Shown here: piece by piece, positions 23,801 to 31,335 of the stretch
Layout of the letters: each line of letters starts with the position of its first letter
Numbering within the stretch: the first letter of the stretch is position 1
Assembly: GCA_020847735.1 (NCBI GenBank)
Contig: JADLBL010000021.1
Location: 190,059 to 226,485 of the forward strand
Origin: Candidatus Eisenbacteria bacterium
GTDB taxonomy: Bacteria; Eisenbacteria; RBG-16-71-46
DNA length: 36,427 bases
Direction: 5' to 3'
Program-made: the position numbers and the translations under genes
Notes under the pieces: generated by a model
The model's input: the letters and a program-made list of their open reading frames with translations, nothing else
What the model was told of the DNA's origin: nothing
Databases searched by the model: none

Positions 23801-26602
23801 TTGGACAGTGGGGCTCATTTCCACAAGTGTGACCTGCAGGTCCACACGCCGCGCGACTTGAACTGGCAGGGTGCAGGCGCGACCTCGGAAGATGAGCGAA
23901 AGGCGTACGCAGCTGAGTTCGTGGCGGCATGCCGCGCCAGGAAACTTCAGGCTGTCGGGATCACCGACCACCACGATGTCGCCTTCATCCGGTACATCCG
24001 TGAAGCCGCGGCTCAAGAGACAGACGAGCAGGGCAAACCGCTGCCGGACCTGGAGCAGCTGGTGGTGTTCCCTGGCATGGAGCTCACCCTAGGGATTCCG
24101 TGCCAGGCTTTACTCTTGTTCGACTCGGACCTCCCAACCGAGTTCCTGCCGCTTGCCCTGCCCGCGCTAGGCATCACGCCAGCCGACGATGCGGCAGAGA
24201 AGCATGCTCAGATCAAGAAGCTCGACATAATGAGCTTCCAAGCCCTCTATTCAGCGCTCGACAAGATTGAGCCCTTACGTGGGCGGTTCATCGCGTTTCC
24301 GAATGTTGACGATCAAGGCTACCAAAGCCTCATCCGTAAGGGGTTCGAGAAACACTATGCAGATATGCCTTGCGTCGGTGGGTACGTTGACGGTCTCCTG
24401 CCCGTACCGCCGAAGGGCGACGGCATGCGGCGGATTACGGGTGGGCAAGACAAGAACTGGGGGAATAAGGCAATCGGTGTCTTTCAAACATCCGACTGCC
24501 GGAGTCGTGCGCTCGAGACCCTGGGGACACATGCAACCTGGATCAAGTGGGCCCGGCCAACCGCCGAAGCGCTGAGGCAGGCATGTCTCGCGAGCCACTC
24601 TCGGATTACGCACAGCGCTCCGACGGTGCCGCCGGTTCAGATCACTCGGGTTGAAGTAACAAACAGCAAGTTCTTGGGTCCGATTACGCTCGACTTCAAT
24701 CCCCAGTACAACGCGATTATCGGCGGAAGAGGCACAGGGAAGTCGACGATTCTCGAGTACATCCGGTGGGCGCTCTGCGACCAGCCAGTCCAAGCTGATG
24801 ATCCCGCAGAGCTGGCGGATTACGAGCGCCGCCGTCAAGGGCTCATCGACGGAACTCTCCTGCCGTTGGACGCAGTGGTTGATGTCGTGTTCCTGCTCAA
24901 CGGCGTTTCCCACACTGTTCGTCGAAAGGCGTCAGGCGAACTGACTCTTCGTATCGGAGATGCCGCCTTTCAAGGGTGCACCGAGAAGGATGTGCGAGAA
25001 CTGCTTCCGATTCGTGCCTACAGTCAGAAACAACTGAGCGCCGTTGGCGCGCGGCTCGATGAGTTGCGACGGTTCGTCCATGCCCCAATTCAGCCTGAGC
25101 TCGATGCGGCATCCGAGGGCATCGACAACGTAGCCGTGAACCTGCGCGGTGCATTCGAGCGGCTCGTGCGACATCGCGAACTTAGCGCCGAAATCAGCGC
25201 ACATGACATCGAACGCCGTTCACTCGGCGAACAGGTTGCACACCTACGCGCCACGCTCGCTGGCCTCCCTGAGGCCGACGCGGCAATCATCGATAGGCAA
25301 CCGAGCTACGAGGCCGAGCAGCGTGCTATTCAGACGCTTGAGCGTGAAGCGGCCGCAGCCAAGACGGCGCTCCAGTCAGCCCAAGCGGAACTGTCGCGCG
25401 TTCCTTCTCCTTTGGCCCAGAACGAATCAGCGAACAAGGCGCTGGTTGAGGGCGCACACGAGGCCTTCGGTCAATGGGTACGTCAGGCGAAGGACAGAAT
25501 CGATGCGTTAGTTCTGGAGCTTGCGACTCCAGCCGCGGGCTCTTCATTGAAGCAGTACGTCGAGCTGCTTGGTCAATGGCGTCAGCGCCGCGATGCACAC
25601 CGAGTGGAGTACGACGACGCCGCATCGCGAGCAAGCGTGCACGAGGAGACGCTTCGCGGTATCCAGGGGCTCGAAGGACGTTTGGCCGACCTCAATGCTC
25701 TTGCTGATCAGAAGAGCGATGATCTCAAGCGTTTGGGGGATCCGAATGCTGAAGTCTTGCGGCTTCGTGCTGAATGGAGGGATGCACACGCGAATCGCGC
25801 GACTCTGCTGGAGAAGCAATGCTCGGCGCTTACGTCGATAGCAGGATCTCGTCTCAAGGCCAGTCTTCGCAGGTCTGGTGACACGGAACCGCTGGCTGAG
25901 AAGCTGAAGCAGGTCATGAAGGGAACGACGATACGCGGCGATCGGATTGACTCCCTTGTGGAATCTCTCGGGAGTGCAAGTAACCCGTTCGGGGCTTGGC
26001 AAGACGTGCTGAGTGAACTGCTAGAGCTTGCTTGGGTTCATGTCGAGGAGGAAGCCACCGCGCAGTTGCCGTCCGTCCCGCGGCTCGACGCGGCCGGGTT
26101 CACCCAAAAGGCAAAGGTCGCCATGGCCCGCCAGCTTGAGCCGGACGCGTGGGTTGATCTGTTGCTCTTTGACGTGAAGGACCTGCCTGTATTTGAGTAC
26201 ATGGTGCGCCCTGGCGACTTCCTACCGTTCGCGGACGCCTCTCCAGGCCAACAGGCCACGGCGCTGCTTTCGATCTTGCTGCTGGAGGGTGGGCCGCCAC
26301 TGCTAGTCGACCAACCGGAAGATGACCTCAATATGCGGGTCATTAACGAGATTGTGACGACCCTCTGGCAAGCAAAAATCCAGAGGCAGATCATCTTCAG
26401 CAGCCACAACGCGAACCTCGTGGTGAATGGGGACGCAGAGCTCGTTACTTGCTGCGACTATCGGACAAGCGCAACGGAACACGGCGGCCGAATTAAACTC
26501 ATGGGCGCTATCGACGTCCCGATGATCAATAGAGAGATTGCAGAGGTAATGGAAGGCGGCGAGGCAGCGTTCAAGTTGCGTTACAAGAAGTACGGCTTCT
26601 AG
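23801..26602 (+). CDS. PHP-domain / SMC-like ATPase (TrlF-like)
   Basis: 933 residues from TTG 23801 (AGAGAGG just upstream). The N-terminal PHP-type phosphoesterase has CDLQVHTPRDLN (about 10-21) and GITDHHD (53-59) with metal-binding His/Asp residues. The ATPase head has Walker A IIGGRGTGKST (307-316), a Gln-containing central hinge, long coiled coils at about 430-760, an ABC signature-like SPGQQATALLSILLLEGG (about 813-830), Walker B LLVDQPEDDLN and the H-loop SSHN. I recall this architecture from the TrlF family of AAA-like ATPases found in defence islands. PHP domains hydrolyse phosphoesters, so a DNA- or RNA-directed nuclease gated by ATP is plausible. The IS21 element sits 96 bp upstream and may have separated it from its promoter. 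It converges on the ubiquitin-like operon, with only 38 bp between stops. Confidence 0.85.
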   Translation: MDSGAHFHKCDLQVHTPRDLNWQGAGATSEDERKAYAAEFVAACRARKLQAVGITDHHDVAFIRYIREAAAQETDEQGKPLPDLEQLVVFPGMELTLGIPCQALLLFDSDLPTEFLPLALPALGITPADDAAEKHAQIKKLDIMSFQALYSALDKIEPLRGRFIAFPNVDDQGYQSLIRKGFEKHYADMPCVGGYVDGLLPVPPKGDGMRRITGGQDKNWGNKAIGVFQTSDCRSRALETLGTHATWIKWARPTAEALRQACLASHSRITHSAPTVPPVQITRVEVTNSKFLGPITLDFNPQYNAIIGGRGTGKSTILEYIRWALCDQPVQADDPAELADYERRRQGLIDGTLLPLDAVVDVVFLLNGVSHTVRRKASGELTLRIGDAAFQGCTEKDVRELLPIRAYSQKQLSAVGARLDELRRFVHAPIQPELDAASEGIDNVAVNLRGAFERLVRHRELSAEISAHDIERRSLGEQVAHLRATLAGLPEADAAIIDRQPSYEAEQRAIQTLEREAAAAKTALQSAQAELSRVPSPLAQNESANKALVEGAHEAFGQWVRQAKDRIDALVLELATPAAGSSLKQYVELLGQWRQRRDAHRVEYDDAASRASVHEETLRGIQGLEGRLADLNALADQKSDDLKRLGDPNAEVLRLRAEWRDAHANRATLLEKQCSALTSIAGSRLKASLRRSGDTEPLAEKLKQVMKGTTIRGDRIDSLVESLGSASNPFGAWQDVLSELLELAWVHVEEEATAQLPSVPRLDAAGFTQKAKVAMARQLEPDAWVDLLLFDVKDLPVFEYMVRPGDFLPFADASPGQQATALLSILLLEGGPPLLVDQPEDDLNMRVINEIVTTLWQAKIQRQIIFSSHNANLVVNGDAELVTCCDYRTSATEHGGRIKLMGAIDVPMINREIAEVMEGGEAAFKLRYKKYGF

Positions 26603-26640
26603 CTTCTGCTTATGCATTTGTCTCGCGGGCCATGGCTAGC

Positions 26641-28110
26641 CTAGAGATCAGCGAACGGCATGTCCGCGTTGTCGCCTTGACCCTCAAAGGGGTTGCAGTG
26701 GCGACATCTGGGATCGCGGTGTCGCGGCACCTCTGCGAGCGTACCCGGAATCATGTCGTAGTACAGCTCCGTCACCGCGCGCCTTGAGAGTATGAAGATC
26801 AAGTCTTGCAAGCGTAGTTCCACCAGGGCCGACGTTAAGCTGTTCATCGGCATCACGCTGGGTGCGTGTTCGGGGCCGAGACCTTCAACGTAGCCGCGGT
26901 GTCGATCTGCTGCTCTATCTTCCACGGTGCGAAAGGCCTTGCTCAATTTCATTGAGTCGAGATGCCCGGAGCACCACAGACACGCGTGGCCTGGACCAAC
27001 CGTGTTGATGCGGACGGCCCCGTTCTCGACGACCCCGTGTTCGCAATGCGGGTCATCCTCTGCGGTTGAGGCGATGACGCTGCCACCGTCGATTACCGGA
27101 ATGAAGTGCGCGTAGGAGAGGCGATTCAGAAAGTGGCGAGGCCGAGGATCGTCCACGAGCGACAGAATGATGTCCGCATCTAGAAGTCTGGGCAGTTCTG
27201 ATGACCGACGAAGATCGCGATCGCTGTGACGTACGCGGATGTCTCGCTGTAGCGCAAATGTACGGAGCGCCGCGGCAAGTACCGGCGCCTTGTGTCGCCT
27301 CGCACGCGCATCGTCGAAGGTATAGACGGACGATCGGTTGATGTTGACGTCCGTGATGACGTCGGGGTCCCAGAGGCTCACTGCCCCCACGCCCCAACGG
27401 GCGATGTGATCTGCGACGATCGATCCGACGCCACCGTTGCCGGCAACCACGATATGTAGGTCGGCCAACTGACGCTGCCCTTCTCTTCCGAAGACTCGAA
27501 TGGAGCGGTCCGCGAATTCCGGGACGTCCTCGCCTTCGGCGCGAGGATGGTCGATCGTCCTCTGCGCTTCGAAGGCATCGGCCGCAATCGTCCTCACTCT
27601 ATGAATCGGATCGAAGACGCTCTTGCCATCGACTTGAGACCACCGAATGGCGCGACCGCGCAAGGCGCCGCGCGACGCGACGAGAGATAGAAGTGGAGCC
27701 CCAGGTGGCAGAAGACCGACACCAAGGAAGCACTCGCCCAGATCCTTGTCGGTGGAGTCATCCGTGACACTCCAGACCGGTGGGCCGCTTCCGCCCGGGT
27801 GGGTATGCAACACGCAGAGTCCAACGAGGCCATCCTGTCGGCGCGCGATGTCCACAGCGCGGTTCCAGTACTTCGCCGTCAGACTGACGTTGCCCCACTT
27901 GTCGTGCTCCAGATCACCACGCTCTGGGGTGATGGCCTTCTGAACAAGAAATGTAGCGCGCGTGGCTCCGCTGCTCCGGCGCACCAAAGCAAGCAGGGCT
28001 CCCTCACGCGGAGCAAACTCGAGCGCCCCGCCCCAAACCGCTGCCCGTGTGGGAGCAGTCCAGGCGATTTCAGCCTGCAGGTCGGTTGCAGCGGCGGTAG
28101 GTGCGGCCAC
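26641..28110 (-). CDS. JAB-E1 fusion of ubiquitin-like operon
   Basis: 489 residues from GTG 28110, 3 nt after the E2-fold gene stop. The N-terminal JAMM domain has Glu36, His102-x-His104 and Ser114-x-x-Asp117; the His-Ser spacing is two residues longer than the classical motif. The ThiF/E1 domain has GNGGVG (224-229), WDPDVITDVNINR (247-259) and two zinc-type Cys pairs, Cys377/Cys380 and Cys469/Cys472. E1 enzymes activate the C-terminus of a ubiquitin-like protein with ATP, while JAMM domains process or remove it. I see no obvious extra Cys in the crossover-loop region to act as a thioester-forming nucleophile. It is the last gene of a three-gene operon. Confidence 0.88.
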   Translation of the reverse strand: MAAPTAAATDLQAEIAWTAPTRAAVWGGALEFAPREGALLALVRRSSGATRATFLVQKAITPERGDLEHDKWGNVSLTAKYWNRAVDIARRQDGLVGLCVLHTHPGGSGPPVWSVTDDSTDKDLGECFLGVGLLPPGAPLLSLVASRGALRGRAIRWSQVDGKSVFDPIHRVRTIAADAFEAQRTIDHPRAEGEDVPEFADRSIRVFGREGQRQLADLHIVVAGNGGVGSIVADHIARWGVGAVSLWDPDVITDVNINRSSVYTFDDARARRHKAPVLAAALRTFALQRDIRVRHSDRDLRRSSELPRLLDADIILSLVDDPRPRHFLNRLSYAHFIPVIDGGSVIASTAEDDPHCEHGVVENGAVRINTVGPGHACLWCSGHLDSMKLSKAFRTVEDRAADRHRGYVEGLGPEHAPSVMPMNSLTSALVELRLQDLIFILSRRAVTELYYDMIPGTLAEVPRHRDPRCRHCNPFEGQGDNADMPFADL

Positions 28111-28113
28111 GGT

Positions 28114-28518
28114 CTAGTTCTTTCTTAGAAACCGGCCTTCCAAGGTCGCAAGGTGGGTTTCGAGGGAGTCGCGGGTCGGGTCAAACTGTGGGCCCTTGGG
28201 TCCCCAGGAGAACTTCATCCACTTCTCCCCAAGTAGATCGGCATCAGCGTTGGTTGCCTGTGGCTGGCCCTTCGACTCCATTACGGTCAACGTCCGAGGC
28301 TTGATGTAGAAACCGGAGGTATCGGGAACGGCGTCGGGATAGATGGCCGGCACGAGGAAAGCGAGAGCCTCGATCACGTTCGACGAGTAGACCGCCGCGA
28401 CGGGCAGGGTGTACGGCTCGAGGATGACGGCGACTTGTTCGCCGACATCCTCGCACCGAACCTTCGATCCGGGTCGACTGAGCCGACCAGCTTCATCTCG
28501 GATTCGCTCGCGGCTCAT
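28114..28518 (-). CDS. E2-fold protein (Prok-E2_E-like) without catalytic-position Cys
   Basis: 134 residues from ATG 28518, overlapping the ubiquitin-like gene by 4 bp (ATGA). The stretch LPVAAVYSSNVIEALAFLVPAIYPDAVPDTSGFYIKPRT fits the beta-sheet and YPxxxPD turn of bacterial E2 family E, with MKFSW ... DSLETHLATLEGRFL as the C-terminal part. The only cysteine is Cys22, before the fold core; the region after the YPDAVPD turn, where an E2 normally holds its catalytic Cys, has none. Either another residue (a Ser, for example) carries the tag as an ester, or the protein is an adaptor. Family-level assignment is good; mechanism is inference. Confidence 0.75.
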   Translation of the reverse strand: MSRERIRDEAGRLSRPGSKVRCEDVGEQVAVILEPYTLPVAAVYSSNVIEALAFLVPAIYPDAVPDTSGFYIKPRTLTVMESKGQPQATNADADLLGEKWMKFSWGPKGPQFDPTRDSLETHLATLEGRFLRKN

Positions 28519-28811
28519 ACGCGCATGCCCGCCGAGTAGTCGGTCCCTTTGAGCATCGCCCGGAAGTGGTCGCCGGGCTTCACGTGGACCGTGCTCGTCA
28601 GCGGGATCTCGTCTCCGACCTGCCCCCCGTGCTCGTTGTACAGGCGGTACTTCTCCGGGTCGAGCCCGACTCGCTCGAGAATCTGGGCCGCGGTGAGGTC
28701 CTCGCCGTGCGGCTCGACGTGGCCCTTCCGGTCTCCAACGTGGAAGAAGGGTCCGCCATCGCCGGGCGACTGAGCCGCTTCCTTGGCGGCCGGGTTGTTC
28801 TGAACGCTCAT
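28515..28811 (-). CDS. Ubiquitin-like beta-grasp protein (multiubiquitin-like, single domain)
   Basis: 98 residues from ATG 28811 (GGAAAGAGG upstream on its strand). After an acidic/polar leader of about 22 residues, the pattern FHVGDRKGHVEPHGEDLTAAQILERVG ... DEIPLTSTVHVKPGDHF matches the bacterial multiubiquitin-type beta-grasp fold: two strands, a helix, then strands. The C-terminus is AMLKGTDYSAGMRV, with no diglycine. Either the tail is trimmed by the JAMM domain, or a different residue is conjugated. It is first in an operon with an E2-fold protein and a JAB-E1, the arrangement of described bacterial ubiquitination-like operons. Confidence 0.8.
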   Translation of the reverse strand: MSVQNNPAAKEAAQSPGDGGPFFHVGDRKGHVEPHGEDLTAAQILERVGLDPEKYRLYNEHGGQVGDEIPLTSTVHVKPGDHFRAMLKGTDYSAGMRV

Positions 28812-28877
28812 AGCCTCTTTCCTTGCAGGGCCTTGGTGAATCGAGGCTGCCGGCCCACGTGAGCTGCCTCTGCGGGC

Positions 28878-28907
28878 ATTGTCGCGCGATTGGTCGCGGT
28901 CTGTCAA
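28878..28907 (-). promoter_or_regulatory. Candidate promoter of the ubiquitin-like operon
   Basis: On the minus strand, TTGACA (28907-28902), an 18-bp spacer and GACAAT (28883-28878), about 65 bp upstream of the ubiquitin-like start. The -10 box is a 4-of-6 match. The palindromic operator lies 28 bp upstream of the -35 box. Confidence 0.45.
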
Positions 28908-28935
28908 GTAGACACATGCATATCGCATCGTCAGA

Positions 28936-28954
28936 TGAACAAACTGTTTGTTCA
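28936..28954. promoter_or_regulatory. Perfect 19-bp palindromic operator
   Basis: TGAACAAAC-T-GTTTGTTCA has 9-bp perfect arms around one central base. It ends one base before the -35 box of the XRE gene promoter and lies in the divergent intergenic region shared with the ubiquitin-like operon. Palindromes of this size are typical targets of dimeric XRE regulators, so the neighbouring regulator is the likely ligand. Confidence 0.7.
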
Positions 28955-28955
28955 C

Positions 28956-28983
28956 TTGACACCCAGAGGTCGATTGGGATACT
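28956..28983 (+). promoter_or_regulatory. Promoter of the XRE/ImmA operon, probably leaderless
   Basis: TTGACA (28956-28961), 16-bp spacer, GATACT (28978-28983). The predicted transcription start, about 7 nt after the -10 box, falls within a couple of bases of GTG 28992, and no ribosome site is visible. The mRNA would be leaderless or nearly so. Confidence 0.65.
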
Positions 28984-28991
28984 GTTCACGC

Positions 28992-29342
28992 GTGCCAAGA
29001 ACAACCGCCCCAGCACTCTACCGACAGATCGGCGATCGGATCGCTGCGAAGCGGCGCGAGCGCCGTCCGCTGATGAGCCAACAAGGACTCGCAACCGCGG
29101 CAGGCGTGTCGCGAGCGACCATCGTGAACATCGAGCGCGGGCGCCACCGAGTGCAGCTCCACGTTCTCTACGACATCGCCCGCGCACTCGGGGCAGGCGT
29201 CCAGGATCTACTCCCGAGGCTCTCCGCCTCGGCGCCGCCGCCGCTTCCCCAAGACATCCTAACTAAGCTAAAGCCCGATGAAGTGGCTTCGGTAGGCCGC
29301 TTGCTTGAGGACACTCACGGAGGCCAACATGGCGAGCAATAG
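28992..29342 (+). CDS. XRE-family transcriptional regulator
   Basis: 116 residues from GTG 28992; the frame is open further upstream but crosses the operator and promoter. The helix-turn-helix MSQQGLATAAGVSRATIVNIERGRH (about 28-52) is a canonical XRE domain, followed by a dimerisation-like helix and a Pro-rich linker. Its 3' end overlaps the ImmA/IrrE gene by 14 bp. XRE/ImmA pairs usually form a repressor cleaved by its partner protease on a stress signal. It probably binds the palindrome 38 bp upstream and so represses itself, and perhaps the divergent ubiquitin-like operon. Confidence 0.85.
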   Translation: MPRTTAPALYRQIGDRIAAKRRERRPLMSQQGLATAAGVSRATIVNIERGRHRVQLHVLYDIARALGAGVQDLLPRLSASAPPPLPQDILTKLKPDEVASVGRLLEDTHGGQHGEQ

Positions 29343-29856
29343 GATTGCGAGAGCCGCACATGAGGTGCTGCGTGAAACCGACACGACGAAGGCGCCGGTA
29401 CCTGTCTTCGATATTGCCCGAAGGCTTGGGGTTGTTCTTCGCGTCGGCCCTCTTCCTGAAGAGCTGAGTGGTTTCTTAGTCCGCGAAGGCGGGAAAGTGG
29501 TCATCGGAGTGAATAGCCTTCATCCAAAGCAGCGGCAAGCGTTTACCGTGGCTCACGAACTTGGGCATTTGAGGCTTCACCGCGACGATAGCTTCGTCGA
29601 TCGAGGGTTTTCGTTCTACTTTCGAAACCAACGATCAAGTCAGGCTGTCGATCAGAAAGAAGTCCAGGCAAATCAGTTTGCCGCTGAGCTGCTGATGCCA
29701 GCGCATCTGCTAGAGCCCCTGCTCAACGGAAGGTCTGTCGACGTCGGCGATGAGCATTTCATCAGTTCTCTCGCCAAGCAGTTCCAAGTGAGCAGCCAGG
29801 CAATGACCTTCCGACTCATAAACCTGGGAAAGGCCAAGCGAGATACTGGAAACTGA
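29329..29856 (+). CDS. ImmA/IrrE-family zinc metallopeptidase
   Basis: 175 residues from ATG 29329 with GGAGG at 29319-29323. The zinc site is VAHELGHLRLH (His76-Glu77-x-x-His80), with a probable third ligand in EVQANQFAAELLMP, the hallmark order of the family. A C-terminal helical region (HFISSLAKQFQVSSQAMTFRL) is typical of the ImmA-type DNA- or protein-binding tail. Family members cleave XRE repressors to switch on the locus. It overlaps the XRE gene, which is the likely substrate. Confidence 0.88.
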   Translation: MASNRIARAAHEVLRETDTTKAPVPVFDIARRLGVVLRVGPLPEELSGFLVREGGKVVIGVNSLHPKQRQAFTVAHELGHLRLHRDDSFVDRGFSFYFRNQRSSQAVDQKEVQANQFAAELLMPAHLLEPLLNGRSVDVGDEHFISSLAKQFQVSSQAMTFRLINLGKAKRDTGN

Positions 29857-29913
29857 ATCGCGGCATCCCGGTCATCAAATCTTCGAGCATTCCCACCGAT
29901 AGGAGTCGACCGC

Positions 29914-31314
29914 ATGACCAATGCCTCCGCGGGTAAGGATCGCGGATCCGGGCGCTGGACGAACCGATCCGTCAAGGCGTTGGCACAGGACCGCGACCCA
30001 GTGCAACTCATTATCGCCCTCGCTCGCCAGACGGCGATTGAGGCCCTCGACAAGGGATGGATAGGGCCTCCATTTGATCCGATTTCGCTCGCCGAAATCC
30101 TGGGCCATGAAGTCGCCGCGAATACCGACATTCGCGACGCTCGAACGGTGCCCGCCGCTCGCGGCAGAGTTAGGATCGAGTTCAATCCGAGCCGGCCTCG
30201 TGGTCGAATGCGTTACTCGATTGCGCACGAGATCGCCCATACGCTATTCCCTGATGTAGGGGAACGAATCAGGAATCGCGCTGCACACGCCGAGCTCCAA
30301 GGCGATGACTGGCAGCTTGAGGCCCTATGCAACATCGCTGCGGCAGAACTGCTCATGCCTTACGGTGCTCTAGCCATGCAGCGCCCGCAGGACTTGACTG
30401 CTCATGCGATTCTCGAGCTTCGCAAGCGCTTTGATGTGTCCACTGAAGCCCTTGTTATTCGTCTTGCTGAAACGAGCGAGGGGCGTGTCGCCGCGTTCTG
30501 CGCTTCTCCAACCTCTACCGCAGTCGAGGGAGTTAAGTACCGCCTTGACTACGTAATCGGGTCAAACGGCTGGCGGCCAGGCGGACGAAGCACTCGGTTA
30601 CCGGACGACTCGGCGATCCGTGAGTGCACGGCGATTGGCTACTCTGCACGTGGCTTGGAGACGTGGTGGGAAGACTTGGGCAAGATGCAAGTCGAAGCAA
30701 TAGGCATTCCGCCATATCCAGGGAGCGGGTTGCCGAGAGTCGTTGGATTGTTGAGGGTGTCCGATCGCACTCACTCGCATCCCGCGATCAAGTACGTTCA
30801 CGGCAACGCGACGGATCCACGCGGCAGTGGTCTTCGGATGGTTGTGCAAGTCGTCAACGATAAGACTGCGAACTGGGGTGGTGGAGGCTTCGCAAGTGCG
30901 GTGCGAAGGGCCTGGCCAGTAGTTCAGCGGGACTTCAAGGAATGGGCTGAAGGTCAGCGCTCGGCATTCAAGCTGGGAGCTGTTCGCCTGACTGAAGCGG
31001 ACGACCGGACGCTTGTCGCCAGCATTGTGGCGCAGCATGGCTACGGTCCCTCGCCAAGACCGCGTGTGCGCTACACAGAGCTTCGGGAGGGATTACGCCA
31101 AGTGGCCCGCCTCGCGATCGATCGTGGAGCGACGATCCATTTACCCCGCATCGGAACGGGACAAGCTGGCGGGAGTTGGAACGTCGTCCGCGACTTGGTC
31201 GTCGAGACGCTAATCTCCGCGGGACTTCACGTAACGGTCTACGATTTGCCCGGATCATCGGCGCCCGCCGAACCCCAACTTGGCTTGAGCCTCAGCCAGA
31301 CGGAAGACGCCTAA
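29914..31314 (+). CDS. ImmA/IrrE-like peptidase fused to a macrodomain
   Basis: 466 residues from ATG 29914 (AGGAG upstream). The N-terminal part has the zinc site YSIAHEIAHTLFPD (His105-Glu106-x-x-His109) and CNIAAAELLMPYGAL, followed by an ImmA-like helical tail to about 190. From about 292 a macrodomain begins: KYVHGNATDPRG, VVNDKTANWGGGGFASAVRRAWP and LPRIGTGQAGGSW, resembling Poa1p-like macrodomains that bind ADP-ribose or remove it from targets. The roughly 100 residues between the two are unassigned. A second zinc peptidase directly after the first is unusual. With a putative ADP-ribosyltransferase two genes downstream, the macrodomain could be the neutralising or reversing enzyme; this is inference. 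Confidence 0.82.
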   Translation: MTNASAGKDRGSGRWTNRSVKALAQDRDPVQLIIALARQTAIEALDKGWIGPPFDPISLAEILGHEVAANTDIRDARTVPAARGRVRIEFNPSRPRGRMRYSIAHEIAHTLFPDVGERIRNRAAHAELQGDDWQLEALCNIAAAELLMPYGALAMQRPQDLTAHAILELRKRFDVSTEALVIRLAETSEGRVAAFCASPTSTAVEGVKYRLDYVIGSNGWRPGGRSTRLPDDSAIRECTAIGYSARGLETWWEDLGKMQVEAIGIPPYPGSGLPRVVGLLRVSDRTHSHPAIKYVHGNATDPRGSGLRMVVQVVNDKTANWGGGGFASAVRRAWPVVQRDFKEWAEGQRSAFKLGAVRLTEADDRTLVASIVAQHGYGPSPRPRVRYTELREGLRQVARLAIDRGATIHLPRIGTGQAGGSWNVVRDLVVETLISAGLHVTVYDLPGSSAPAEPQLGLSLSQTEDA

Positions 31315-31335
31315 CTCGACCTTAGTCAGGGCCGC

